Below are positions 39,669 through 50,510 of a stretch of DNA of 64,000 nt, one piece after another (position 1 is the stretch's first letter; every line of letters starts with the position of its first letter). The stretch comes from Cytobacillus oceanisediminis 2691. GTDB lineage: Bacteria; Bacillota; Bacilli; Bacillales; Cytobacillaceae. Under the pieces are notes generated by a model that saw only the letters and a program-made list of their open reading frames with translations, was not told the origin of the DNA and ran no database searches. The DNA lies in NCBI RefSeq assembly GCF_007678455.1, contig NZ_VEEP01000012.1, positions 1 to 64,000 on the forward strand, in the 5' to 3' direction. Position numbers and translations under genes: made by a program.

Positions 39669-41511
39669 TTTGTTTCCTCCTCTTTAGAAGGCTGCTGTAT
39701 TCATTGGCATATCCAGATAATTCGACAGTCATTTCATAGTTCATGAAAGGGGTGATTAAATAGATTCCGTTGAATAGTTCAGCTGCAGCCTCAATCAAAC
39801 CCTTCGTGATAGCAATGCCTTCTTTCTTGGATTGAAGGGGTTCATTATTGAATTTCGCCATCGTTTCGAGTATTTCCTGTGAAATCTTGATGCCAGGAAC
39901 CTCATTATGGAGAAATTCTGCATTCCTGCTGCTCGTAAGCGGCATCAGTCCAATATAGACCGGTGTATCCAAATGCTTTGTGGCTTCATGGACTGCCAAA
40001 AGCATCTTTTCTGAGTAGACCGGCTGGGTAATAAAATAATCTGCACCGGCTTTGATTTTCTTTTCCATCCTCAAGACAGCCTTATCAATGGAACGCACAT
40101 TTGGATTGAAGGCAGCACCGATGGAAAAGGCGCCTTTTTGGCCTAAATCTTTACCAGAGTAGGAGAGTCCTGAATTGAACTGTTTGATCATCTCTATTAA
40201 TTCAAAGGAAGAAACATCAAAAACAGAAGAGGCTCCGGGAAAATCACCCACACGGGCGGGGTCTCCGGTAACCGCCAAGACATCATGAAGGCCAAGGGTA
40301 TGCAGCCCCATTAAATGCGACTGCAGCCCTATAATGTTTCGATCACGGCAAGTAAGGTGCACGAGCGGCCGCATTCCTATCTTTTCTTTTACCAGATGGC
40401 CGATAGCGGCATTTGAAATTCTTGGTGATGCAAGTGAATTATCCGCCAGTGTCAGGGCATCGATTCCTGTTTCTTTTAAAGCTTTCGCACCTTCAAAAAA
40501 GCGGGTCGTATCAAGTTTCCGCGGAGAATCCAGCTCGACAATCACAGAAGGACGTTCTTTTACTAAATCATGAAGTGGAGCTTCTGGCCTTTTAACATCT
40601 ACTGGAGCGACCAAAACTCTGGTTTTTTTCGCGGCTATTTGCTTATCCGTTATTGGCTGTAATCCTTTTAACTCATCAGCTAATGCTTCAATATGTTGAG
40701 GGGTGGTTCCGCAACAGCCGCCAATTAACCTGACGCCCTGATCACGGAAGCTGCGGGCGGATTTCCTGAAATATTCTGGGTCTCCCTCATAATGGAATTT
40801 TCCATCTGTGTAAGCTGGCAAACCAGCATTTGGATACGCAGATAAGAACGCTTTTGCCGGAAGCTCAATTTGTTCAAGGCTTGAAATCATATGGTGGGGA
40901 CCTAATCTGCAATTAAGCCCGACAATATCGGCACCTAGCTCCTCCAGTCTATCGAAAACTTCCTGAAGAGGGGTCTGGTCTTGCATGATGCCAATTTCCT
41001 GGAGAGACACCTGGGCAATGATCGGCAAATCTGTTTCCTTTCTGGCAATTTCAAGTACTGTCTCGATTTCTTCCATATCGTAAAAAGTTTCAAGCAACAG
41101 TCCGTCCACGCCTTCAAGAAGCAGGCAATAGAGCTGCTCCCTGAAGCTTCTCCTGATCTCTTCGATGGGGATGGCCGAGGGCCTGATTCCGCGATTGCCT
41201 CCCATCGTGCCAAGGACATATGCTTCGCTTCCAGCAGCCTGACGCGCGAGCCGGACGGCAGCGCTGTTGATTTCCTTCACCTGGTCTTCAAGTCCATATC
41301 TTTCGAGTTTTATATAATTGGCAGCATAAGTATTTGTCTGGATCAGGTCGGCTCCAGCGTTCATATAGGCTTTATGGATTTTTACAATCGCTTCTGGCTG
41401 AGAGAGATTCAACTCTTCGAAACAGGTACCACTTCCGTAGGAATGGAGGAGGGTACCGATTGCACCATCCGCTATCAAAATTTCATTTTCCATTCGTTTC
41501 AGGAAACTCAT
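39649..41511 (-). CDS. yitJ: Homocysteine methyltransferase/methylene-THF reductase fusion
   Basis: A 620-residue two-domain protein. Residues 1 to about 300 are a homocysteine S-methyltransferase domain with LIQTNTYAANYIKLERYGLE and the zinc motif GGCCGTTPQHI. Residues about 320-600 are a methylenetetrahydrofolate reductase domain with VIVELDSPRKLDTTRFFEGA, LAVTGDPARVGDFPGASSVF and FITQPVYSEKM. It makes the methyl-THF used by MetH and can possibly move methyl groups itself. It overlaps metH at its end and metC at its start (ATGA), so the operon is tightly coupled. Confidence 0.95.
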   Translation of the reverse strand: MSFLKRMENEILIADGAIGTLLHSYGSGTCFEELNLSQPEAIVKIHKAYMNAGADLIQTNTYAANYIKLERYGLEDQVKEINSAAVRLARQAAGSEAYVLGTMGGNRGIRPSAIPIEEIRRSFREQLYCLLLEGVDGLLLETFYDMEEIETVLEIARKETDLPIIAQVSLQEIGIMQDQTPLQEVFDRLEELGADIVGLNCRLGPHHMISSLEQIELPAKAFLSAYPNAGLPAYTDGKFHYEGDPEYFRKSARSFRDQGVRLIGGCCGTTPQHIEALADELKGLQPITDKQIAAKKTRVLVAPVDVKRPEAPLHDLVKERPSVIVELDSPRKLDTTRFFEGAKALKETGIDALTLADNSLASPRISNAAIGHLVKEKIGMRPLVHLTCRDRNIIGLQSHLMGLHTLGLHDVLAVTGDPARVGDFPGASSVFDVSSFELIEMIKQFNSGLSYSGKDLGQKGAFSIGAAFNPNVRSIDKAVLRMEKKIKAGADYFITQPVYSEKMLLAVHEATKHLDTPVYIGLMPLTSSRNAEFLHNEVPGIKISQEILETMAKFNNEPLQSKKEGIAITKGLIEAAAELFNGIYLITPFMNYEMTVELSGYANEYSSLLKRRKQNVNLVN

Positions 41512-42692
41512 GATAATCCCTCCCTATATGCAGCTGCCGTTTCTAATCCGTACAAAGCCTGTTGAAAATCAGAAATCAAGTCATCAGCGTTTTCAAGCCC
41601 CACTGAAAGCCTGAGAAGACCATCACCTATTCCTCTTAGCTTGCGTTCCTCCGGCGGCATCGCTGCGTGTGACATTTTTGCAGGATAAGAGAGGATAGAC
41701 TCTACAGCCCCAAGGCTGACTGCAAAAACCGGTAACTTAACGGAATCAATAAATCCAGGAAGGAGGCCTTCATTTCCAAACTCAAATGAAAGGACAGCTC
41801 CTGGACCACCCGCCTGCTGGGATTGAAGATCCGACTGTGAATGACTTGCCAGTCCAGGATAAAATACATTTTTGATCAAAGGCTGGCCTTTTAGAAATTG
41901 TGCAATCTTTCTAGCACTGTCCTGGGATTGGTTCATTCTTACAGATAATGTCTTAATTCCTCTCATCACCAGCCAGGCATCCTGGACTCCGAGGACCGCG
42001 CCGAAGGAGTTCTGAAGTGAATATAGCCTGTTTGCCAATTGCTCATCCTTTACAACAGCCAGGCCAGCAACGGTATCACTGTGGCCGGACAGAAACTTTG
42101 TGGCGCTATGAAGCACGATATCGGCTCCTAAATCCAATGGCCGCTGCAGGTAGGGAGTCATGAAGGTATTGTCCACAAAAGTATATGCTCCGTGCTTTTT
42201 GGCAATTGAGCTAAGTGCACGAATATCCGTTATTTTTAACAACGGGTTGGAAGGTGTTTCTGCATACAGCAATGCAGTGTTAGGGCGGACAGCCTGTTCC
42301 ACGGCATCCAGGTCTGTCATGTCCACAAACGTATGTTCAATTCCAAAACGATTCAGAACCTGTGTTACCATTCTGTATGTACCACCATAAACATCCTCGG
42401 TGATGACCACATGATCTCCCTGCGAAAGCAGCATAAATGCAGTTGAAATCGCAGCCATTCCTGATGAAAAGGCAAATCCCCTTACACCGCCCTCCAATTC
42501 AGCGATTATATCCTCGAGTGCTTCTCTGGTAGGGTTGAGGCTGCGGCTGTAATCATATTTTCCAAAGTGATCAATCGAAGGCTGATGGTAGGTAGAAGCA
42601 TGCTGGATTGGAACACTCACTCCGCCAGTTGCAGGATCCACCTTATATTTATTATGCAGCAGCTGGGTTTCGAAGGTATATGGTTGGCTCAT
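41508..42692 (-). CDS. metC: Cystathionine beta-lyase
   Basis: A 394-residue PLP enzyme of the Cys/Met metabolism family that splits cystathionine into homocysteine, pyruvate and ammonia. The substrate and cofactor signs are YDYSRSLNPTREALE, SSGMAAIS, YGGTYRMV, the YAETPSNPLL block and the PLP Lys in HSATKFLSGHSD. It follows metI with a 4-base overlap. Distinguishing beta-lyase from the related gamma-synthase rests on operon order as in Bacillus subtilis. Confidence 0.92.
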   Translation of the reverse strand: MSQPYTFETQLLHNKYKVDPATGGVSVPIQHASTYHQPSIDHFGKYDYSRSLNPTREALEDIIAELEGGVRGFAFSSGMAAISTAFMLLSQGDHVVITEDVYGGTYRMVTQVLNRFGIEHTFVDMTDLDAVEQAVRPNTALLYAETPSNPLLKITDIRALSSIAKKHGAYTFVDNTFMTPYLQRPLDLGADIVLHSATKFLSGHSDTVAGLAVVKDEQLANRLYSLQNSFGAVLGVQDAWLVMRGIKTLSVRMNQSQDSARKIAQFLKGQPLIKNVFYPGLASHSQSDLQSQQAGGPGAVLSFEFGNEGLLPGFIDSVKLPVFAVSLGAVESILSYPAKMSHAAMPPEERKLRGIGDGLLRLSVGLENADDLISDFQQALYGLETAAAYREGLS

Positions 42693-43813
42693 TTAACTTT
42701 AGCCTCCTCGTATGCCTTTTTAAAAGCCGCTTCCAGATCATCAATTAAATCTTCGTGATTCTCAATTCCAACAGAGAATCGCAGGAGCCTATCACAAACA
42801 CCTGTTTTTTCACGGACTTCTGCAGGTATATCCGCATGTGTCTGAGTAGCCGGGTAGGTAATGAAACTTTCAACGCCTCCAAGACTCTCAGCAAAAGTGA
42901 TTGTGGATAGATTTTTCAAAAATGGATTGACGATGGCAGGAGACTGTACTCGGAATGAAATCATTCCGCCTCTGCCTGGATAAAGGACATCCTTTACAGA
43001 ATCATGATTCTCCAAGAATTCAACCAGTGCTCTGGCATTCCGCTCATGCCGCTCCATCCTTAATGACAATGTCTTCATGCCGCGCAGAAGTAGCCAGGAA
43101 TCGAAAGGGCTCAACACCGCTCCGCCCCCATTATGATGCAGGGAGAGGGAATCACAAATTTTTTCACCCCTCGCAACAATCAAACCTGCAAGCACATCAT
43201 TATGGCCGCCAAGATATTTCGTGGCACTGTGGATCACAATATCTGCGCCTGAAGTCAAAGGCTTTTGGAGAAGGGGAGTGTAGAAGGTATTATCCACGAT
43301 CAGCAGTATCCCGTTCTCTTTGGCAATCTCCGCAATGGCCTGGATATCAGCCAGTTCCATCAACGGATTTGTCGGCGTTTCCACAAACAGCGCCTTCGTA
43401 TTTTGGTTGATGGCTTGTTTGATTTCATTTAAATTCGACATGTCCGCATACGTACTATGTAATCCCCACTTTTTGAACCCCTGCTCAAGTAGTCTGTAAG
43501 TACCTCCGTACAAATCTTTTGAGACAATCCATTCATCTCCAGACTGGAATAACGTAAGAATCGTCCAAATTGCCGCCATTCCCGAGCTGCAGGCATATCC
43601 TCGGTCACCTTCTTCAAGATCGGCAATCGCCTTTTCCAAAATTTCGCGAGTCGGGTTGCCGGTGCGAACATAATCATAACCGCTGGACTGGCCGATCCCT
43701 TCGTGACGGTACGCTGTTGTTAAATAAATAGGAGGATTGACTGCACCAGTTGCAGATTCACTTCGATTGCCAAGCTGTGCTAACTTCGTATCAATTTTCA
43801 CCAATATACTCAC
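42689..43813 (-). CDS. metI: Cystathionine gamma-synthase/O-acylhomoserine thiolyase
   Basis: A 374-residue PLP enzyme, first gene of the methionine operon. It joins an activated homoserine ester to cysteine (cystathionine) or sulfide. Cofactor sites seen are YDYVRTGNPTREILE, SSGMAAIW, YGGTYRLLEQ and HSATKYLGGHND with the PLP Lys. The length equals Bacillus subtilis MetI. GGAGTGAGT precedes the ATG. A SAM riboswitch with terminator lies about 100 bases upstream. Confidence 0.94.
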   Translation of the reverse strand: MSILVKIDTKLAQLGNRSESATGAVNPPIYLTTAYRHEGIGQSSGYDYVRTGNPTREILEKAIADLEEGDRGYACSSGMAAIWTILTLFQSGDEWIVSKDLYGGTYRLLEQGFKKWGLHSTYADMSNLNEIKQAINQNTKALFVETPTNPLMELADIQAIAEIAKENGILLIVDNTFYTPLLQKPLTSGADIVIHSATKYLGGHNDVLAGLIVARGEKICDSLSLHHNGGGAVLSPFDSWLLLRGMKTLSLRMERHERNARALVEFLENHDSVKDVLYPGRGGMISFRVQSPAIVNPFLKNLSTITFAESLGGVESFITYPATQTHADIPAEVREKTGVCDRLLRFSVGIENHEDLIDDLEAAFKKAYEEAKVK

Positions 43814-43914
43814 TCCTTAATTTTTCGGCAGGAGGCAGGAGGCAATGTTTGTTTTAAATCCTCGCATTTAAACTAGTAAACTACCAGCGTAATTGCGAAA
43901 ATAAAAATTAAAAA

Positions 43915-43946
43915 CAAAAAAGCCTTCTAAAGAAGAAGACTTTTAA
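43915..43946 (-). terminator. Riboswitch-controlled terminator
   Basis: On the minus strand AGTCTTCT and AGAAGGCT pair around a short loop with wobbles, followed by TTTTTT. It stands just after the SAM aptamer, as in other S-box leaders. Confidence 0.85.
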
Positions 43947-43959
43947 AATATTAGCCAAC

Positions 43960-44069
43960 TTCTTATCTGCCAAGTTTTTAAAAACTTGCTGGAATTAGCA
44001 CCTTTTCAACAATGTTGAAGGTTGCTGAAGCTTCATAGGGCCAGGACCCTCAGCTTCTCTCGATAAGAT
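43960..44069 (-). ncRNA. SAM-I (S-box) riboswitch
   Basis: On the minus strand the aptamer reads CTTATCGAGAGAAGCTGAGG, GTCCTGGCCCTATGAAGCTT, CAGCAACC, later AAGGTGCTAATTCCAGCAAG and closes with CAGATAAGAAG. The conserved SAM-I blocks (GAGAGNNGNTGAGGGA-like, ATGAAGCTTCAGCAACC and GGTGCTAATTCC) and the P1 stem CTTATC/GATAAG are present. Bound SAM should favour the terminator at 43915 and switch off metI-metC-yitJ-metH. Confidence 0.96.
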
Positions 44070-44109
44070 TAAATAAAATTGAATTATTAAATTTCTCTAA
44101 ATATTAACG

Positions 44110-44415
44110 CTGTTATAGAAGATTGTCAATCATTTATTTAAAGCGGTGAAGTAATTGGGGGAAAATCACGGCGGTATGATGACCATCAAAAGCGTTTATC
44201 GATTATGACTTGTATCACAAAAAGGATTTTGTCTTAATTGGAGGATTATTAGGGATAACAGGGAGGATTGGTAACCTAAAATTCAGCAATTCTATAAAAA
44301 TGAGCACCACAAGTGGTTATGGGTGACCAAAAGTTCAGGATATCTTTAAAAGAGGGCACCAATGCGGCTTTGACCTCAATCGGAAAGTAACTGCATTTCA
44401 AAAGAGATACATAAC
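44110..44415. other. Intergenic region, no gene seen
   Basis: Between the riboswitch and the protease terminator I see no credible gene or repeat. The promoter of the methionine operon should lie near 44080-44130. A short minus-strand frame at 44276-44461 overlaps the terminator and is rejected. Confidence 0.4.
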
Positions 44416-44418
44416 AAA

Positions 44419-44448
44419 GACTGGCTCTCTTAAAACAAGAGCCAGTCT
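44419..44448 (-). terminator. Intrinsic terminator of the protease gene
   Basis: AGACTGGCTCT and AGAGCCAGTCT are perfect 11-base arms around TCTTAAAACA-type loop sequence. Confidence 0.85.
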
Positions 44449-44465
44449 GACTGAATATCAAGCTA

Positions 44466-46605
<2,140 letters not shown>

Positions 46606-48348
46606 ATGAATTCTTTATGGTTAGCTGTAATCGGAATGATTGTGTTTGCGATTGGCTATCGCTTCTATTCTAAGTGGGTAGCTGAAAAGATTTATCGCCT
46701 TGATCCAAACTACGTCACACCGGCACATCAATATTCTGACGGAGTCGACTTTGTTCCGACAAAGAAAATGATTTTGTGGGGTCACCATTTCACTTCTGTG
46801 GCCGGAGCCGCACCAATTGTAGGGCCGGCAATCGCCGTATATTGGGGCTGGCTGCCTGCATTCTTGTGGGTAACCTTAGGTACCGTCTTTGCAGCAGGTG
46901 TGCACGACTTTGGAACACTGGTCCTATCTGTCAGGAATAAGGGGCAATCAGTAGGTACTATCACAAACAAACTGATTGGCAAACGTGCAAAAATCATGTT
47001 CTTATTCATTATTTTAATTCTTGTTTTGATGGTCAACGCCGTTTTTGCATGGGTAATAGCCAACTTATTTGTCAGCTTTCCCGCAAGCGTCCTGTCAATA
47101 TTCCTGCAAATCCCGCTTGCAATCTGGATTGGCTATGCTGTTTATAAAAAGAAAAAAGGGATGCTTCTGCCTTCCTTGGTTGCACTTGTCGTCATGTATG
47201 GAGCAGCCGTTCTTGCCAGTCGTGTTCCAGCATTGCAAATCGATCTAGTGAAATACTTCGGCGGTGCCGACAATACCTTAATGTTCGGTTTAAGCGGCGT
47301 ATCAATGGCATTCTTTGTATGGATAATTGTCCTGATGGTTTATGTTTACATTGCTTCAACCCTGCCGGTCTGGAAGCTTCTGCAGCCTCGTGATTATATC
47401 AATTCACATCAGTTGGTTGTAGGCTTATTCATCTTATATGCAGGCCTTGTTTTTCTTCAGCCTGATGTTACTGCTCCAGCAATGAATGCAGCGGCAACGG
47501 ATGTGTCCTGGTTTCCATTATTGTTCATTACGATTGCTTGCGGAGCCATTTCTGGATTCCATGGACTTGTTTCTTCAGGGACATCATCAAAGCAACTGGA
47601 AAAAGAAACTGACGCCCGCTTTGTTGGCTATGCAGGTGCAGTAGGTGAAGGTATCCTTGCCTTGATCGCCATTATTTCAGTTGTCACCGTCTTTGCAACT
47701 AAAGCTGACTTCAGTGCTGCATATTCAAGTTTTGCTGCTGCAAGCTCTGGAGGTCTTGGCAATTTCATCAATGGTGCTGCCCAGCTTGCGACTGGAATCT
47801 GGATTCCTGCGGATATCGCAAGGACAATAGTATCCATTATTGTGGTAAGTTTTGCTGCAACCACACTTGATACTTCAGTAAGATTGATGCGGTACATCAT
47901 TGCTGAAATTGGAAGTGAATACAATGTTCAGGCTCTGACAAATCCTCATGTTGCCACTACCGTTGCAGTTGTTTCCAGTGCGGCGCTAGTATTACTGCCA
48001 AAAGGGCCAAACGGGTTCGGTTCAGGTGGATATTTATTGTGGCCACTGTTCGGAACAAGTAATCAGCTTCTAGCTGGAGTCAGCCTGCTGCTTGTTTCCA
48101 TCTGGCTGAAGCGGCAGGGACGAAACTATCTTGTCACCTTCATTCCAATGGTATTCGTCTTCTTCATGACCCTTTGGGCTATGATTCAGCAGGTAGTATT
48201 TCAGTGGTCTGGATATGGAAGCAGCGAGTTGAATATGCTGCTTTTCGGAATTGGCGGCTTGATTTTAATCTTTGTTTTCTGGATTATCCTTGAAGCTATT
48301 ACAGCCTTCAGCAGAAATAATCCACCGCCATTGACAAAGGAAATGTAA
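46606..48348 (+). CDS. cstA: Carbon starvation protein CstA family transporter
   Basis: A 580-residue CstA-family membrane protein. CstA and its relatives take up pyruvate or peptides during starvation. About 15-16 helices are visible, with the family signatures MILWGHHFTSVAGAAPIVGP, FAAGVHDFGTLVLSVRNKGQ and SGFHGLVSSGTSSKQLEKET, then GGYLLWPLFGTSNQLLAG near the end. ATG 46606 follows AGGGAGGG. It heads an apparent three-gene unit with the CC-ending protein and the ArsA-type ATPase. Confidence 0.94.
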   Translation: MNSLWLAVIGMIVFAIGYRFYSKWVAEKIYRLDPNYVTPAHQYSDGVDFVPTKKMILWGHHFTSVAGAAPIVGPAIAVYWGWLPAFLWVTLGTVFAAGVHDFGTLVLSVRNKGQSVGTITNKLIGKRAKIMFLFIILILVLMVNAVFAWVIANLFVSFPASVLSIFLQIPLAIWIGYAVYKKKKGMLLPSLVALVVMYGAAVLASRVPALQIDLVKYFGGADNTLMFGLSGVSMAFFVWIIVLMVYVYIASTLPVWKLLQPRDYINSHQLVVGLFILYAGLVFLQPDVTAPAMNAAATDVSWFPLLFITIACGAISGFHGLVSSGTSSKQLEKETDARFVGYAGAVGEGILALIAIISVVTVFATKADFSAAYSSFAAASSGGLGNFINGAAQLATGIWIPADIARTIVSIIVVSFAATTLDTSVRLMRYIIAEIGSEYNVQALTNPHVATTVAVVSSAALVLLPKGPNGFGSGGYLLWPLFGTSNQLLAGVSLLLVSIWLKRQGRNYLVTFIPMVFVFFMTLWAMIQQVVFQWSGYGSSELNMLLFGIGGLILIFVFWIILEAITAFSRNNPPPLTKEM

Positions 48349-48404
48349 GCATAAGGAGGCCGGGTAACCGGTCTCTATTGTTATTTTTGCAAGGAGGAGA
48401 TTTA

Positions 48405-48668
48405 ATGGGGGTTTTGGAACAATTCAAACGTGCACTAGCTCTGTATGATGAGATACTCAAGCTGCCGCACAGAACGGAGATTGCAAGGGAATTAAGGGAC
48501 GAGGAGGATTTATTTATGCTGCTTTGCTTTTCAGAATTGTTGGGACTCCCAAATCCTGCTTTTTACTATACCCTTGAACTCTACCCCGTCATCATTGAGA
48601 GATTCCATGATTGGCATCTGAGGGCAGGGATGGAGAAGTCCCCTCTGGATGGAATACGTTGTTGTTAG
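48405..48668 (+). CDS. Cory-CC-star type small protein
   Basis: An 87-residue helical protein that begins MGVLEQFKRALALYDEILKL, has EIARELRDEEDLFMLLCFSE and LGLPNPAFYYTLELYPVIIE, and ends GIRCC followed directly by the stop codon. A C-terminal Cys-Cys end is the defining feature of the family that NCBI names cory-CC-star; its function is not known to me. AAGGAGGAG precedes ATG 48405. It lies between cstA (56 bases) and the ArsA-type gene (11 bases), a grouping that suggests the three act together. Confidence 0.75.
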   Translation: MGVLEQFKRALALYDEILKLPHRTEIARELRDEEDLFMLLCFSELLGLPNPAFYYTLELYPVIIERFHDWHLRAGMEKSPLDGIRCC

Positions 48669-48679
48669 GAGGAGTTTTT

Positions 48680-49645
48680 ATGAATATGCTGGAAAAGAAA
48701 ATTTATTTCATCGGCGGAAAAGGCGGGGTTGGCAAAAGCACAACTTCAGCGGCAATGGCGCTTTTTCTCGGCCAAAAAGGAAAAAAGGTCCTTCTTGTTT
48801 CAACTGATCCCGCCCATAATACCGGGGATTTATTCCACAAAAACTTCAGTGGCGGTAAAATTGAAAAAGCAACGAAAAATCTTGATGTACTGGAGATTGA
48901 CTCGGAACAGGAGTCAAGAAATTATATAAATGGAGTAAAAGTGAATCTGAAAGGTATGGTCAAAGCGACCATGCTGGATGAAGTGAACAGACAGATCGAT
49001 ATGGCAGCCGCTTCCCCGGGAGCAGAAGAAGCAGCATTATTTGATAAGATCACTTCGCTGATTCTTGAGGAAATTGCAAACTATGATGCTATCGTGTTCG
49101 ATACAGCGCCAACAGGTCATACTATCAGGCTCCTAACCCTCCCTGAATTGATGGGTGTCTGGATGGACGGGCTGTTGGAACGGCGTAAAAAAGCGAATGA
49201 GAATTATGCACAGTGGATGAATGATGGGGAAATCAGAGAGGATCCATTATATGAAAAATTGAATGAACGGAAAAATCGCTTCAAGCGTGTCAGGGAAATC
49301 CTTCTTGATGAAACACAAACAGAGTATATATTTGTTTTGAACGCTGAACGTCTGCCAATTCTTGAAACCGGAAAGGCCATCGAAACATTGCATCAGCATG
49401 GAATCCATGTGAATACGATCGTGGTCAATAAAGTCATTCCCAGGGAAGCAGATGGCAGGTTCATGGAACAAAGAAGGACAAACGAAAAATTGTATCTGGA
49501 TGAAATAAAAGAGAAATTTGAACATAAGAGACAGATTTTCCTTCCGCTCCTTGAACACGATATTTCATCTTTGGACATCCTGGAACATATTTCAGCTCTT
49601 TTAGGAAAGCAGATTGAAACTTTATATATCCATCATAATCATTAG
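48680..49645 (+). CDS. ArsA/Get3-type ATPase
   Basis: A 322-residue deviant-Walker ATPase of the ArsA/Get3 family. The P-loop GGKGGVGKSTTSAA (with the signature Lys) is at residues about 11-24, followed by LLVSTDPAHNTGDLF (switch I), and VFDTAPTGHTIRLLTLPELM (switch II and the start of the client-binding part). The cysteines that bind arsenite in true ArsA are not evident, and no ars genes are near. In Get3 this fold delivers tail-anchored membrane proteins. AGGAGG precedes ATG 48680. It probably works with CstA and the CC protein. Confidence 0.88.
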   Translation: MNMLEKKIYFIGGKGGVGKSTTSAAMALFLGQKGKKVLLVSTDPAHNTGDLFHKNFSGGKIEKATKNLDVLEIDSEQESRNYINGVKVNLKGMVKATMLDEVNRQIDMAAASPGAEEAALFDKITSLILEEIANYDAIVFDTAPTGHTIRLLTLPELMGVWMDGLLERRKKANENYAQWMNDGEIREDPLYEKLNERKNRFKRVREILLDETQTEYIFVLNAERLPILETGKAIETLHQHGIHVNTIVVNKVIPREADGRFMEQRRTNEKLYLDEIKEKFEHKRQIFLPLLEHDISSLDILEHISALLGKQIETLYIHHNH

Positions 49646-49742
49646 CGTTTTCCCTTCCATATTTAGGGTTATATAACTACATGGATAATTATTGAAGCAA
49701 AAAAGAACTAAAACTATTGCTATAGAGAAAGGGGCTCGCAGA

Positions 49743-50420
49743 GTGAGACGGATTTTTCCCGGTTCGATTACATCATATAGCCAATTCGGGCATTTGAAAG
49801 TCCCCAAAAGCATTAAAAATGTTTGCCCGGTTTGCAAAGAGAAGGTTGAATTTATCCTCAAGTCGACTTATCAAAGCAGCAAACATGGATTGATGACTGA
49901 AAGTGCCTGTCCTTCGTGTAAAAATAGTGTTCCGTTTATCATCATTACAAAGGGAAACGACACGCATCTTGATGTGTACATATATGACCCACAACGTTCG
50001 ACTGACGCGTTAAGCCAAATCGAACATATCCCGGGGATGCCGGAAGAGTTAATCCGGGCTTATAAGTCCGCCGTCAGCGTCTATCTTTCGAAAGAAAATG
50101 CGGCGACCGCTGTATTGGCTAAGAGGGTACTGGAAAATGTATTAAAAAACTTTTTAGCAGAAAAAGCGAATGGCCAGCCCCTTGACAAGCAATTCGAAAT
50201 ACTGCCGGAACATATCAATTTAGTAAAGTCTGTAACGTCATTAAGTCCTTTGATGGCATCAGATAAAGGACTTCATCGGATGCTCGAGCTTGAAGCAGAG
50301 ATGGATGATGAAATGGCAGAATTAGTAATGGATCTACTGGAAAATTTGATTCAATACCTGTTTGTATTACCGGGAAAAATAGAGATGACCAGAGAACAAA
50401 TTGAAAAGAAATTGACTTGA
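49743..50420 (+). CDS. Zinc-ribbon protein with DUF4145-like domain
   Basis: A 225-residue protein. The N-terminus holds two knuckles, CPVCKEKVEFIL and CPSCKNSVPFII, which should bind one zinc. After a strand region comes a helical part (SVYLSKENAATAVLAKRVLE, NVLKNFLAEK) that resembles DUF4145, seen in several nuclease and defence-associated proteins. GTG 49743 follows AAAGGGG at eight bases; an upstream TTG at 49692 would add 17 residues without a binding site. Function unknown. Confidence 0.75.
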   Translation: MRRIFPGSITSYSQFGHLKVPKSIKNVCPVCKEKVEFILKSTYQSSKHGLMTESACPSCKNSVPFIIITKGNDTHLDVYIYDPQRSTDALSQIEHIPGMPEELIRAYKSAVSVYLSKENAATAVLAKRVLENVLKNFLAEKANGQPLDKQFEILPEHINLVKSVTSLSPLMASDKGLHRMLELEAEMDDEMAELVMDLLENLIQYLFVLPGKIEMTREQIEKKLT

Positions 50421-50510
50421 CTTGTGGCAGCTTCCGGATGGGGCTGTTTTTTTATATTCAACATCAGGAACTATTTTGATATAGTAGGAGGGATTAAAGG
50501 GGGAGCAGCA

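Noticed and set aside
40981-41565. Plus-strand frame of 194 residues opposite yitJ
   Set aside because: Antisense of a conserved homocysteine methyltransferase domain, with no domain of its own.
44276-44461. Minus-strand 61-residue frame between the riboswitch and the protease gene
   Set aside because: It runs through the protease terminator and lacks a binding site.
48680-49645. Arsenite-export ATPase (ArsA) as function
   Set aside because: No arsB, arsD or arsR gene is near and the metal-binding cysteines are not evident; the family name does not show the substrate.
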